Shown: positions 8,362 through 16,911 of the stretch, piece by piece
Position numbering within the stretch: the stretch's first letter is position 1
Layout of the letters: the number at the start of each line of letters is the position of its first letter
Source of the DNA: JAFKFH01 sp017307375
Lineage (GTDB): Bacteria; Pseudomonadota; Alphaproteobacteria; Ferrovibrionales; Ferrovibrionaceae
Assembly (NCBI GenBank): GCA_965229335.1
Contig: OZ245874.1
Location: 1,302,001 to 1,366,000 of the forward strand
Direction: 5' to 3'
Length of the DNA: 64,000 bases
The notes under the pieces: model-generated
Told to the model about the DNA's origin: nothing
What the model saw: the letters and a program-made list of their open reading frames with translations, nothing else
Databases searched by the model: none
Translations under genes and position numbers: made by a program

Positions 8362-9636
8362 GTGAAGGTTCTGGTTATCGGTTCGGGCGGGCGCGAACAC
8401 GCGCTGTGCTGGGCATTGGCGGCGTCGCCGCTGGTCGACGGGCTGTTCTGCGCCCCGGGCAACGGCGGCATCGCCGAGGTGGCGACCTGCCTGGCCGTCG
8501 ACATGCTCGATTTCGACGGCATCGTCGCCGCCTGTCGCGCCAACGCGATCGACTTCGTCGTCGTCGGGCCGGAAGCGCCGCTGGTGGCCGGGCTGGTCGA
8601 CCGCCTGGCGGCCGAGGGGATCAGGGCGTTCGGCCCGAATGCGGCGGCCGCGCGGCTGGAAGGCTCGAAGGCCTTCACCAAGGATATCTGCACCCGCTTC
8701 GGCATTCCCACCGCAGCCTCGGGCACCTTTTCCGAACCCGGCCCGGCCAAGGATTTCGTCCGCGCCCAGGGCGCGCCGATCGTGGTCAAGGCCGACGGCC
8801 TGGCCGCCGGCAAGGGCGTGATCATCGCGATGACGGTCGACGAGGCGCTGGCCGCGGTCGACGATATCCTCGGCGGCCAGTTCGGCGCCGCCGGAGCCCA
8901 GGTCGTGATCGAGGAATTCCTCGAAGGCGAGGAAATCTCGTTCTTCGCCCTGTGCGACGGCCGCACCGCGCTGCCGCTGGCCTCGGCGCAGGATCACAAG
9001 CGGGTCCACGATGGCGACCAGGGCCCCAATACCGGCGGCATGGGTGCCTATTCGCCGGCCCCGGCGCTGACGCCGGACCTGCAGGCCGAGGTGATGGAGC
9101 GGATCATCCGCCCGACCATGGCCGGCATGGCCGAGATCGGCGCGCCGTTCACCGGCATCCTGTTCGCCGGGCTGATGCTGACCAGGGACGGGCCCAAGCT
9201 GCTCGAATACAACACCCGCTTCGGCGATCCCGAATGCGAGGTGCTGATGCTGCGGCTGAAGTCGGACCTGCTGCCGGCGCTGATCGCCGCCTGCGACGGC
9301 CAGCTGGCCGATTTCACCCTGCGCTGGCGCGACGAATTCGCCATGTGCGTGGTGATGGCGGCCAACGGCTATCCCGGCACCGTCGAGAAGGGATCGGTGA
9401 TCGGCAATCTTGCCGCCGCCAACGCGGTCGAGGGCGTCATCGTCTTCCACGCCGGCACCAGGGCCGAGGCCGACGGGCGGATCACCGCCCAGGGCGGCCG
9501 GGTCCTCGGCGTCTCGGCGATCGCTTCCAGCGTGGCCGAGGCGCGCGCCCGTGCCTATCGCGCCGTCGATGCGATCGACTGGCCGGGCGGTTTCTGCCGC
9601 CGCGACATCGGCTGGCGCGCGCTCGCCCGCGCCTGA
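8362..9636 (+). CDS. purD: Phosphoribosylamine-glycine ligase (GAR synthetase)
   Basis: Second step of de novo purine synthesis: joins phosphoribosylamine and glycine with ATP. It is 424 residues, the normal size. The N-terminal phosphate loop is VLVIGSGGREHAL. The ATP-grasp core contains PIVVKADGLAAGKGV, and the signature block is YNTRFGDPECEV (near 286-297). It begins with GTG. Upstream lie 68 non-coding bases after the thioredoxin gene. The downstream neighbour is unrelated to purines, so purD appears to stand alone here. Confidence 0.98.
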   Translation: MKVLVIGSGGREHALCWALAASPLVDGLFCAPGNGGIAEVATCLAVDMLDFDGIVAACRANAIDFVVVGPEAPLVAGLVDRLAAEGIRAFGPNAAAARLEGSKAFTKDICTRFGIPTAASGTFSEPGPAKDFVRAQGAPIVVKADGLAAGKGVIIAMTVDEALAAVDDILGGQFGAAGAQVVIEEFLEGEEISFFALCDGRTALPLASAQDHKRVHDGDQGPNTGGMGAYSPAPALTPDLQAEVMERIIRPTMAGMAEIGAPFTGILFAGLMLTRDGPKLLEYNTRFGDPECEVLMLRLKSDLLPALIAACDGQLADFTLRWRDEFAMCVVMAANGYPGTVEKGSVIGNLAAANAVEGVIVFHAGTRAEADGRITAQGGRVLGVSAIASSVAEARARAYRAVDAIDWPGGFCRRDIGWRALARA

Positions 9637-9674
9637 TCTTTCAATCGATACCGAAGAGAGTAGAAGGGGGAAAC

Positions 9675-10745
9675 ATGGCCCAGATCGACGAAACCGCCGC
9701 ATTTTCCGGCACCATGGCGGTACGCAGCCAGCATGTCTTCGACGTCGCCAGGCTCGAAGCCTGGATGAACGAGAACGTCGAGGGTTTTGCCGGGCCGCTG
9801 TCGGTCGAGCAGTTCAAGGGCGGCCAGTCGAACCCGACCTACAAACTGACCGCGAAGTCCGGCGAATACGTGATGCGGCGCAAGCCGCCGGGCAAGCTGT
9901 TGCCCTCGGCCCATGCCGTCGATCGCGAATACAAGGCGATCGCCGCCCTGTCGAAGGTCGGCTTCCCGGTCGCCCGCGCCTACGGCCTGTGCCAGGACGA
10001 CGGCGTCATCGGCTCGGCCTTCTACATCATGGGTTTCGTCGACGGCCGGATCATCTGGGATCAGACCCTGCCCAACATGGATCGTGCCGAGCGCGGCGCC
10101 ATCTACGACGCGATGAACGAGACCATCGCCCGGCTGCACAAGGTCGACTACCAGGCCATCGGGCTCGGCGACTTCGGCAAGCCCGGCAACTATTTCGCCC
10201 GCCAGATCGATCGCTGGACCAAGCAGTACAAGGCATCGGAGACCGAGACGATCGAGGCGATGGATCGCCTGATCGAGTGGCTGCCCGGCCGCATCCCGGA
10301 AACCGAGACCACCACGATCGTCCATGGCGACTATCGCCTGGACAACATGATCTTCCACAAGACCGAACCCCGCGTCATCGCCGTGCTCGACTGGGAATTG
10401 TCGACATTGGGCGACCCGCTGGCCGACTTCTCCTACCACGCGATGGCCTGGCGGCTGCGGCCCGACCTGTTCCGCGGCGTCGCCGGCATCGACTTCGCCG
10501 GCCTCGGCATTCCGACCGAGGAGGAGTACGTCGCAGCCTATTGCCGCCGCACCGGGCGCGACCGCATCGACAACTGGGACTTCTACCTCGTCTACAACAT
10601 GTTCCGCATTGCCGGCATCCTGCAGGGCATCATGGGGCGGGTGGTGGCCGGCACGGCGTCGAGCGCCCAGGCCGCGGAAATGGGCGCCCGGGTGCGGCCG
10701 ATCGCCGAACTGGCCTGGGCACTGGCGCAAACCCTCGATCGTTAG
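9675..10745 (+). CDS. APH-fold phosphotransferase (ACAD10/11 or LvaA-like kinase)
   Basis: A 356-residue cytoplasmic kinase-like protein of the aminoglycoside-phosphotransferase fold. It is the group resembling the kinase half of animal ACAD10/ACAD11 and Pseudomonas LvaA, which phosphorylate 4-hydroxyacyl-CoAs. The catalytic loop HGDYRLDN (217-224) and metal aspartate D239 in VLDWELSTLGDP are intact, as is the N-terminal GGQSNPTYKL loop. The start follows GAAGGGGG, a strong ribosome site 4-5 bases ahead. A paralogue lies 50 bases downstream, and an acyl-CoA dehydrogenase of the matching subfamily lies at 15.2-16.4 kb. The substrate is inferred from family, not shown. Confidence 0.85.
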   Translation: MAQIDETAAFSGTMAVRSQHVFDVARLEAWMNENVEGFAGPLSVEQFKGGQSNPTYKLTAKSGEYVMRRKPPGKLLPSAHAVDREYKAIAALSKVGFPVARAYGLCQDDGVIGSAFYIMGFVDGRIIWDQTLPNMDRAERGAIYDAMNETIARLHKVDYQAIGLGDFGKPGNYFARQIDRWTKQYKASETETIEAMDRLIEWLPGRIPETETTTIVHGDYRLDNMIFHKTEPRVIAVLDWELSTLGDPLADFSYHAMAWRLRPDLFRGVAGIDFAGLGIPTEEEYVAAYCRRTGRDRIDNWDFYLVYNMFRIAGILQGIMGRVVAGTASSAQAAEMGARVRPIAELAWALAQTLDR

Positions 10746-10795
10746 CAATATAGCCGTCACGACGACGACCGCCGCCATCGCGGGAGGCCAGGGTT

Positions 10796-11833
10796 GTGAC
10801 GGGCTTGCACGTCGAGGATCTGATCGCGGTAAAGCCGGCCGACCGCTTCGACGAGGCGGCGCTGGACCGGTATCTCGCACGGACCCTCGACGGCTATCGC
10901 GGGCCGCTCTCGGCCAGGCAGTTCAAGTCGGCCAAGGGCGCGCCCAGCTACCTTCTGCACACCGCCGGCCGCGACTACGTGCTGCGCCGGGCGGCCAATG
11001 GCGGGGCGGCACGCCTGGCCCGGGAATTCGAGGTCACGGCGGCACTGGCCGCGCGGGGCTTTCCCGTGCTGGCGGCACTGCATCACTGCCCGGATACCGC
11101 GGTCATCGGGGCGCCGTTCATGCTGTCCGACCATCGCCGCGGCCGGGCCTGGCGCGACCCCCGCCTGCCGGGCCTGGACCCGAAGGAACGCGGTCGCCTC
11201 TACGAAGCGATCGCCGCGCTGCTGGCCGACCTGCACCGGCTGGCCCCAGGGGATCTCGGGCTCGACGGCCGGTTGCCGGCCGAGACGCCCTACGCCGCCC
11301 GGGTGGCGACGTGGGCCCGGACCTATCGCGACCAGGCCGATGAGGAGATCGGGCCGATCGAACGGCTGATCGCCTGGCTGCCCGATCACCTGCCGGCGGC
11401 CGAGGCACCCTGCCTGACCCACGGCGATTGTCGCATCGACAACATGCTGTTCGACATCCACGAACCGCGCGTGGTGGCGCTGCAGGGCTGGGACCAGGTC
11501 GGTCTGGGCCAGCCGCTGTCGGACGTCGCCCGGCTCGGCGCTCTCTATCACATCACCGTGCCGGGCTTCGGCGGGCTGGAAGGCCTCGATCCCATCGCCT
11601 CGGGCATTCCCGGCGAACGCGATTTCCTCGCCCGCTATTGCGAACGGCTGGGGCGCGCGGTGCCCGACGACTGGCATGTTCACGTCGCCATCGACCTGTT
11701 CCGGCTTGCCGTGGTGGCGCAGGGCGTGAAGCGGCGCGCCGCTTCGGCCGGCCAGGCCCAGGCGGCCCGGCAATACGGGGTGCTGGCCCGCGCCTATGCC
11801 GGCCAGGCCTGGCATCTGGTCGAAGGCGAATGA
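10796..11833 (+). CDS. APH-fold phosphotransferase paralogue with degenerate metal site
   Basis: A 345-residue paralogue of the preceding kinase, starting at GTG. It keeps the overall layout, for example GPLSARQFKSAKGAPSYLL near residues 36-54 and HGDCRIDN at 209-216. The aspartate that binds metal in the sister protein (D239, LDWE) is glycine here (G231 in LQGWDQVG). The nucleotide-loop glycines are also altered (SAKGAPSY for GGQSNPTY). Loss of that Asp usually abolishes phosphoryl transfer in this fold, so it may be a pseudoenzyme, a regulator of its sister, or use metal differently. It overlaps the AraC regulator by the ATGA junction. Confidence 0.78.
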   Translation: MTGLHVEDLIAVKPADRFDEAALDRYLARTLDGYRGPLSARQFKSAKGAPSYLLHTAGRDYVLRRAANGGAARLAREFEVTAALAARGFPVLAALHHCPDTAVIGAPFMLSDHRRGRAWRDPRLPGLDPKERGRLYEAIAALLADLHRLAPGDLGLDGRLPAETPYAARVATWARTYRDQADEEIGPIERLIAWLPDHLPAAEAPCLTHGDCRIDNMLFDIHEPRVVALQGWDQVGLGQPLSDVARLGALYHITVPGFGGLEGLDPIASGIPGERDFLARYCERLGRAVPDDWHVHVAIDLFRLAVVAQGVKRRAASAGQAQAARQYGVLARAYAGQAWHLVEGE

Positions 11834-12687
11834 CCAGGCCGATCACGGTCCGGCAGGGGGCCGGGTGGGAGGTCGCGGGTGCCAGGCCGGCGGGCCTGCT
11901 CGGCCAGGCGATCGACCAGTACCAGGGTTATGTCGAGAAGACGGCCGGACCGGTCCGGCGCCAGGAATTCACCGCCGGCAAGGTCGTCTTCATCTTCGGG
12001 CTCGGCCCCTCGATCACGCTGGTCGATCCGGTGGCGGACGGCGCCCGCCGCGTCGACAGCTTCGTCGCCGGGCTCGATGACGGATTCACCATCACCGAGA
12101 CGACCGGGGCGCAATCGGGCATCCAGCTCAATCTCGATCCGCTCGTCGCCGGCCGCCTGTTCGGCCTGCCGATCGGGCGCCTGACCCGCGAGGTCGTCGA
12201 TTTCGCCGATCTCTGGGGCGACGGTGCCGGCGGGCTGGTCGAGCAGCTGCAGGCGGCCCGCGACTGGTCGCGGCGTTTCGACCTGCTCGACCGCCACCTC
12301 GCGCCGCGGCTGGCGGCGGGGTCGAAACCCAACCCGACGGTCGCCTGGGCCTGGCGCCGGCTGCGCGAGACGGGCGGCCTTATCTCGATCACCGAGCTTG
12401 CCGCCGATATCGGCTGGAGCCGCAAGCACCTGGCGACGCAGTTCCGCGACCATGTCGGGCTGGCGCCCAAGGCGGTGGCACGGCTGATGCGGCTGGGCGC
12501 CGCCGTCCGCGCGCTCGATGGCGGGGGGCCGGCGCCGGAACTTTCAGGCCTCGCGCTCGATTGCGGTTATTACGATCAGGCGCATTTCATTCACGATTTC
12601 CGCCGCCTGACCGGGCTGACGCCGACCGCCTATCTGCGCCGGCGCGCCGACGACGACGGCATCCCCGGCACCGCCGCACCGGCGTGA
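11830..12687 (+). CDS. AraC-family transcriptional regulator
   Basis: A 285-residue regulator. The N-terminal part (to about 170) is a sensor-like domain with no clear ligand signature. The C-terminal double helix-turn-helix runs from about 180 to 275, with ITELAADIGWSRKHLATQFRDHVGLAPKAVARLMRL and the second helix pair ending YYDQAHFIHDFRRLTGLTPTAYL, the classic AraC signature. The ATG overlaps the stop of the upstream kinase paralogue (ATGA), so it is translated from the same message. It is followed by VOC and cupin genes on the same strand, which it may control, since AraC regulators next to VOC proteins are common. Confidence 0.9.
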   Translation: MTRPITVRQGAGWEVAGARPAGLLGQAIDQYQGYVEKTAGPVRRQEFTAGKVVFIFGLGPSITLVDPVADGARRVDSFVAGLDDGFTITETTGAQSGIQLNLDPLVAGRLFGLPIGRLTREVVDFADLWGDGAGGLVEQLQAARDWSRRFDLLDRHLAPRLAAGSKPNPTVAWAWRRLRETGGLISITELAADIGWSRKHLATQFRDHVGLAPKAVARLMRLGAAVRALDGGGPAPELSGLALDCGYYDQAHFIHDFRRLTGLTPTAYLRRRADDDGIPGTAAPA

Positions 12688-12774
12688 GGTAACATTTTTC
12701 CAATCGCCCGCCAGGGCAGGCCGGCAGGATCCGCCGTATCGCCAATGACGCCAACGATCACGGGGAATACCGCC

Positions 12775-13170
12775 ATGGCCATCGCACCGACCTTTTATCC
12801 AACCCTCAGCTATGTCGATGCCCGCGCCGCCATCGCCTGGCTGACGCGTGTCTTCGGCTTCACGCTCAAGGTTGCCTATGACGCCCCTGACGGCAGCGTC
12901 GCCCATGCCGAACTGACCTTCGGCGACGGCATGGTGATGCTGGGTGACCGCAAGAACCTGCCCGCCTGGATGCGGGAGACGGGCAAGCAGTCGATCTATG
13001 TCCACGCTGCCGATACCGATGGCCACTACGCGCGGGTCAAGGCCGCAGGGGCCGAGATCGTGCGCGAGATCGAGGATACGTCCTACGGCAGCCGCGAATA
13101 CAGCGTCTGCGATCCCGACGGCCATTTCTGGCATTTCGGCACCTACCGGCCGGAGGTCGACAATGGCTGA
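12775..13170 (+). CDS. VOC (glyoxalase/PhnB-like) fold protein
   Basis: A 131-residue single-domain VOC protein with the split beta-alpha-beta-beta-beta repeats. The first half contains YPTLSYVDARAAIAWLTRVFGF. The second half contains DTDGHYARVKAAGAEIV and ends VCDPDGHFWHFGTY, typical of the PhnB/YP_006528-like group. The start at 12775 is preferred over the ATG at 12745 because a GGGG(A) ribosome site lies 8 bases before it. Function is open: family members are metal-dependent isomerases, dioxygenases, resistance proteins or binding proteins. It overlaps the cupin gene by 8 bases. Confidence 0.85.
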   Translation: MAIAPTFYPTLSYVDARAAIAWLTRVFGFTLKVAYDAPDGSVAHAELTFGDGMVMLGDRKNLPAWMRETGKQSIYVHAADTDGHYARVKAAGAEIVREIEDTSYGSREYSVCDPDGHFWHFGTYRPEVDNG

Positions 13171-13552
13171 CAGCTTCGACCTCGCCGCCACCTACCTCTA
13201 CCTGCCGCCGTCGGCCGAGGTGCGGACGTTTCCCGGCGGCGGGGAATTCTGGGCCGGCATCGCGACCCGTACCGACCTCGACGACGGCCGCCTGGTCTGC
13301 CAGTTCCGCAACGAGGCGGACTGGGACCATTGGGAATGCCATCCGGAGGGCGACGAGGTGCTGATCCTGCTGTCCGGCGCGATCGAGCTCAGGATCATGG
13401 AGGGCGAGACGGAGCGCCGGGTGCCGCTGCCGGCCTTGCGCGCGTTCATCGTAACGGCCGGCACCTGGCATACCGCCCGCGTGATCGAGCCGGGCGACAT
13501 GGTCGCGATCACCTGGGGCAAAGGCACGATGCACCGCGCCCGCCAATTATAG
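13163..13552 (+). CDS. Cupin-domain protein
   Basis: A 129-residue protein with one cupin barrel. The first cupin motif is visible as HWECHPEGDEVLILLSGAIEL (H-x4-E type: W-E-C-H-P-E-G-D-E). The second is PALRAFIVTAGTWHTARV, with a conserved His. Likely a small metal-binding protein, with role unknown. It is translationally coupled to the VOC gene (8-base overlap). A perfect 18-bp inverted repeat follows its stop. Confidence 0.85.
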   Translation: MADSFDLAATYLYLPPSAEVRTFPGGGEFWAGIATRTDLDDGRLVCQFRNEADWDHWECHPEGDEVLILLSGAIELRIMEGETERRVPLPALRAFIVTAGTWHTARVIEPGDMVAITWGKGTMHRARQL

Positions 13553-13562
13553 TTTTCGGGTA

Positions 13563-13608
13563 AAATCCATAATGAGGCCCAGGCTGGGCCGGGCCTCATT
13601 ATGGATTT
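13563..13608. terminator. Bidirectional hairpin between convergent genes
   Basis: A perfect 18-bp inverted repeat (arms 13563-13580 and 13591-13608; left arm AAATCCATAATGAGGCCC) with a 10-base loop. It is the only non-coding DNA between the convergent cupin gene and the secreted-protein gene. The arms end in short A/T runs on both sides, so it could serve both strands, although no long T tract follows. Confidence 0.75.
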
Positions 13609-13616
13609 CGACAGTC

Positions 13617-14096
13617 CTACCGCTTCAGCTCCGCCTCGACCCGGCGGACCAGCTCGCCGTTGCGCAGGCGGCGGAAATCCAGCGTCATGGTGCTGCCCGA
13701 GACGGTGCGCACGAAGCTCTGGTAATCGGCGCTGCCATCCTTGTCCAGGGTGATCAGGTCGATATAGAGCCGCGGGCCGTCGACCCGCGCCCAGCCGGTC
13801 GCCTCGGCGGTCGGGTCGCCCTGGCCTTCGATCCGCCAGACATTGGGCAGGGCGGTCAGGCGGAAGGACAGAGAGGACGCGATGCGCGTCGTGCTGCGCG
13901 TCTGGTACGAGGCGATATAGAATCCGGTCGCCGACTTGCCGATCTCCACGGCGATGTCGTCGACCCGGCCGGGCGGCGTCTGGCGCACGCTGCCCTCGAC
14001 CTCGGTCCATTTGCCGTAGAACGGCGCCAGCGCATCCTGGGCCCGCGCCGCGACGGGCAGGACCAGCAGGGCGATCAGCAGCAACACGACGCGCAT
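13617..14096 (-). CDS. Secreted protein of unknown function
   Basis: A 159-residue protein. Start MRVVLLLIALLVLPVAARAQ is a clear Sec signal with cleavage after ARA. The mature part (about 140 residues) is beta-rich with alternating polar and hydrophobic positions (GKWTEVEGSVRQ, LPNVWRIEGQG, PRLYIDLITLDKDG), suggesting a small lipocalin-like or jelly-roll barrel. I do not recognise the family. It is the last gene of the leftward operon, 5 bases after the DUF2817 gene. Confidence 0.75.
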   Translation of the reverse strand: MRVVLLLIALLVLPVAARAQDALAPFYGKWTEVEGSVRQTPPGRVDDIAVEIGKSATGFYIASYQTRSTTRIASSLSFRLTALPNVWRIEGQGDPTAEATGWARVDGPRLYIDLITLDKDGSADYQSFVRTVSGSTMTLDFRRLRNGELVRRVEAELKR

Positions 14097-14101
14097 GGCG
14101 A

Positions 14102-15187
14102 TCAGGCGCTCCAGCCGGCCAGCGCGCGGCCGACGACGTCCTGGGCACGGGCGACGATCTTTTCCTTCCACTCGTCGGTTTCCGAATAGAAGGCGCGGCG
14201 CACGCGGGCGACGATGGCCCGGCCCTGCTCGGTCTCGCGGCCGCCATGGACATGCAGCCAATGGTCGCCGCGCAGCGAATCGAGCACCTCCGGCACCGGC
14301 TCGGTCCCGTATTCGATGGCGATGCCGAGCATGCGGGCATGCGGCACTTCCTCGGCCACCCCGTCGACCACGGTGCCCTGCACCGGGGCCGAGGTCGAAG
14401 ACCCGTCGCCCGGGTTGGTCACCTCGTTGCCGAACAGACCCTGCGCCCAGGGCACCAGCGACTGATCGCGGGTCAGGCCGTAGATCAGCTCGCCATAGCC
14501 GTTCGGGCCGAGGCCGGTGTGGAAGTCGAGGAAGATGATCTCGGCCGCCCCCGCGCCGTGCCGCCGGGCCAGGTCGCGGATCTGGATGTTCGACCAGCAG
14601 GGCGCGCGCCCGCCGTAGAACACCCCGGTCGGCTGGTCGTACTGCCCGCCGGTGACCGCCGCCTGGTAGGCCTTGGCACCGTTCCGGGCGATGTAGTCGC
14701 GGATGCCCGCTTCGGCCGCCTCGCGGGCCGGGCCATCCCAGTCCGCCGGAATCAGCAGGTGGTGGATCGCGTTATAGGCGTCGCTCTTCGGGTGCGGGCG
14801 GTCGTGGTCGAAGAAGTTGCGGTTGAGGTCGACATTGTCCTCGGTCACCCGGCGGGTCCAGGCAAAGCCATAGGGGTTCAGCGCGTGGCTGATGACCAGG
14901 GCGGTGTCGGCCGGCAGGCGCTTGTGCAGGCCGTCGGCCAGCAGGGCGATCTGCGCGCCCGACCCGCAATAGCCCTCGGCGCCGTGGGTGGCCGAATTGA
15001 GCCACAGCACGCGCCGGGCATCGGCCGCGCCGAAGCGGACGACGTCGCAGGCCAGCACCTCGCCCTCGGGCCCCTTGGCCTTCGGGTTGACGAAGGTCTC
15101 GGCCGCGCCGCCGGTGGCGGCGACGGCATCGAGGAACTTGGCGCGGGCTTCGCTGTAGCTGGCGGAAAAGGCGGATACGACGGACAA
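14102..15187 (-). CDS. DUF2817 (M14-like) putative metallopeptidase
   Basis: A 361-residue protein of the DUF2817 group, related to zinc carboxypeptidases (M14). Visible pieces include LWLNSATHGAEGYCGSGAQ (the H-x2-E-like zinc region near 70-88), NPYGFAWTRRVTEDNVDLNRNF (near 103-124), which is the M14-like substrate-binding stretch, and FLDFHTGLGPNGYGEL (near 203-218) with another putative zinc histidine. No signal peptide is seen, so it is likely cytoplasmic. It lies between an acyl-CoA dehydrogenase gene and a secreted-protein gene in one operon. The substrate is unknown. Confidence 0.85.
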   Translation of the reverse strand: MSVVSAFSASYSEARAKFLDAVAATGGAAETFVNPKAKGPEGEVLACDVVRFGAADARRVLWLNSATHGAEGYCGSGAQIALLADGLHKRLPADTALVISHALNPYGFAWTRRVTEDNVDLNRNFFDHDRPHPKSDAYNAIHHLLIPADWDGPAREAAEAGIRDYIARNGAKAYQAAVTGGQYDQPTGVFYGGRAPCWSNIQIRDLARRHGAGAAEIIFLDFHTGLGPNGYGELIYGLTRDQSLVPWAQGLFGNEVTNPGDGSSTSAPVQGTVVDGVAEEVPHARMLGIAIEYGTEPVPEVLDSLRGDHWLHVHGGRETEQGRAIVARVRRAFYSETDEWKEKIVARAQDVVGRALAGWSA

Positions 15188-15217
15188 AGGCGTACTCCCG
15201 ATCGAAGACAGGAAAAA

Positions 15218-16423
15218 TCAGTTGTGCGAGCGCAGCTCCAGCCGGCCGATCTGGTCGCGATGGACCTCGTCCGGGCCGTCGGCGAAGCGCAGGGTGCGGG
15301 CCTGGGCATAGGAATAGGCCAGGCCGAAATCGTCGCAGACGCCGGCCGCGCCATGGGCCTGCATCGCCCAGTCGATCACCTGGCAGGCCATGTTGGGCGC
15401 CGCCACCTTGATCATGGCGATTTCCTTCAACGCCTGCTTGTTGCCGACGGTGTCCATCTTCCAGGCGGCATGCAGCGTCAGGAAGCGGCACTGGTCGATC
15501 ATGATCCGCGCCTCGGCGATGCGTTCCTTGGTCGTCGCATGCTCGGCCACCGGCTTGCCGAAGGCGACGCGGGACTTCACCCGCTTGCACATGCGCTCCA
15601 GGTTGCGTTCGGCCAGGCCGATCAGCCGCATGCAGTGATGGATGCGGCCCGGCCCCAGCCGGCCCTGGGCGATCTCGAAGCCGCGCCCCTCGCCGAGCAG
15701 CATGTCGGAGGCCGGCACGCGCACGTTCTCGAAGATCACCTCGCCATGGCCGTGCGGCGCATCGTCATAGCCGAACACCGGCAGCATGCGGACGACCTTG
15801 ACACCCGGTGCATCGCGCGGGATCACCACCATCGACTGCTGCCGGTGGCGATCGGGATTGTTCGGGTCCGACTTGCCCATGAAGATGATGACCTTGGCAC
15901 GCGGATCGCCGATGCCCGACGTCCACCATTTGCGGCCATTGACGACATAGTGGTCGCCGTCGCGCAGGATGGTGCTTTCGATGTTGGTCGCATCCGACGA
16001 GGCCACCGCGGGTTCGGTCATCGCGAAGGCCGAGCGGATCTTGCCTTCCAGCAGCGGCTTCAGCCACTTCTCCTTGTGCTCGGCCGTGCCGTAGCGCTCG
16101 AACACTTCCATGTTGCCGGTATCGGGCGCCGAGCAGTTGAACACTTCCGGACCCAGGAACGACCGGCCCATGATCTCGCAGAGCGGCGCGTATTCGAGAT
16201 TGGTCAGCCCGGCGCCGCGATCGCTTTCCGGCAGGAACAAATTCCACAGCCCGGCGGCACGCGCCTTCTCCTTCAGTTCCTCGACCACCGAGGTCGGCTG
16301 CCAGCGGTCGCCTTCGGCGATTTCGCGGAAATAGCGTTCCTCGTTCGGGTAGACGTTCTCGTCCATGAAGCGCGACACGCGCTCCTGCAGGTCTTTCACC
16401 TTCGGCGAATAGGCGAAGTCCAT
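15218..16423 (-). CDS. Acyl-CoA dehydrogenase, ACAD10/11-like
   Basis: A 401-residue FAD enzyme. Start block MDFAYSPKVKDLQERV, FAD/substrate signature AFAMTEPAVASSDATNIE (near 132-149), KWWTSGIGDP, and C-terminal QAHGAAGVCDDFGLAYSYAQARTLRFADGPDEVHR, which is typical of the ACAD10/11 and LvaC-type subfamily. It would desaturate or rearrange an unusual acyl-CoA. In animals this domain is fused to an APH-type kinase. Here two such kinases lie at 9.7-11.8 kb on the other strand. It is cotranscribed with the DUF2817 gene, 30 bases downstream. Confidence 0.93.
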   Translation of the reverse strand: MDFAYSPKVKDLQERVSRFMDENVYPNEERYFREIAEGDRWQPTSVVEELKEKARAAGLWNLFLPESDRGAGLTNLEYAPLCEIMGRSFLGPEVFNCSAPDTGNMEVFERYGTAEHKEKWLKPLLEGKIRSAFAMTEPAVASSDATNIESTILRDGDHYVVNGRKWWTSGIGDPRAKVIIFMGKSDPNNPDRHRQQSMVVIPRDAPGVKVVRMLPVFGYDDAPHGHGEVIFENVRVPASDMLLGEGRGFEIAQGRLGPGRIHHCMRLIGLAERNLERMCKRVKSRVAFGKPVAEHATTKERIAEARIMIDQCRFLTLHAAWKMDTVGNKQALKEIAMIKVAAPNMACQVIDWAMQAHGAAGVCDDFGLAYSYAQARTLRFADGPDEVHRDQIGRLELRSHN

Positions 16424-16461
16424 CCGGCGCCCTCCCTGATCTGGCTATACCGGCCGGTAAT

Positions 16462-16911
16462 CTATCGCCTCGCCCGGAAAAAGCCACGGAGCAATTCGGC
16501 CGCCGCGACCTCCTCGATGCCGGCATAGACCTCCGGCTGGTGATGGCAGGTCGGCTGGGCGAAGAACCGCGGCCCGCTGTCGACCGCGCCGCCCTTCGGA
16601 TCGGCCGCGCCGTAATAGACCCGGCGCAGCCGCGCGAAGGAAATCGCCCCGGCGCACATCGCGCAGGGTTCCAGGGTGACGTAGAGATCGAGGCCGCCGA
16701 GCCGTTCGGCGCCGAGCGTGCGGGCCGCCTCGCGGATGACCAGCATTTCGGCATGGGCGGTCGGGTCGTTGTCGCGCCGGGTGCGGTTGCCGGCCGTCGC
16801 CACCACGCGGGCACCGCCCGGATCGACCAGCACGGCGCCCACCGGCACTTCGCCCGCCTCCGCCGCGGCGCGGGCGGCGGCGAGCGCCAGCGTCATGAAG
16901 CCACGGGCCAT
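16462..16911 (-). CDS. tadA: tRNA-specific adenosine-34 deaminase / nucleoside deaminase
   Basis: A 149-residue zinc deaminase that makes inosine at the wobble base of tRNA-Arg(ACG). The zinc and proton-shuttle motif is HAEM, and PCAMCAGA supplies the two cysteine ligands; EVPVGAVLV precedes them. Length and motifs fit TadA, and no second TadA candidate is in view; a guanine/cytosine deaminase role is the alternative. The start overlaps the stop of the GNAT gene (TGATG), so the two are translationally coupled. Confidence 0.9.
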   Translation of the reverse strand: MARGFMTLALAAARAAAEAGEVPVGAVLVDPGGARVVATAGNRTRRDNDPTAHAEMLVIREAARTLGAERLGGLDLYVTLEPCAMCAGAISFARLRRVYYGAADPKGGAVDSGPRFFAQPTCHHQPEVYAGIEEVAAAELLRGFFRARR

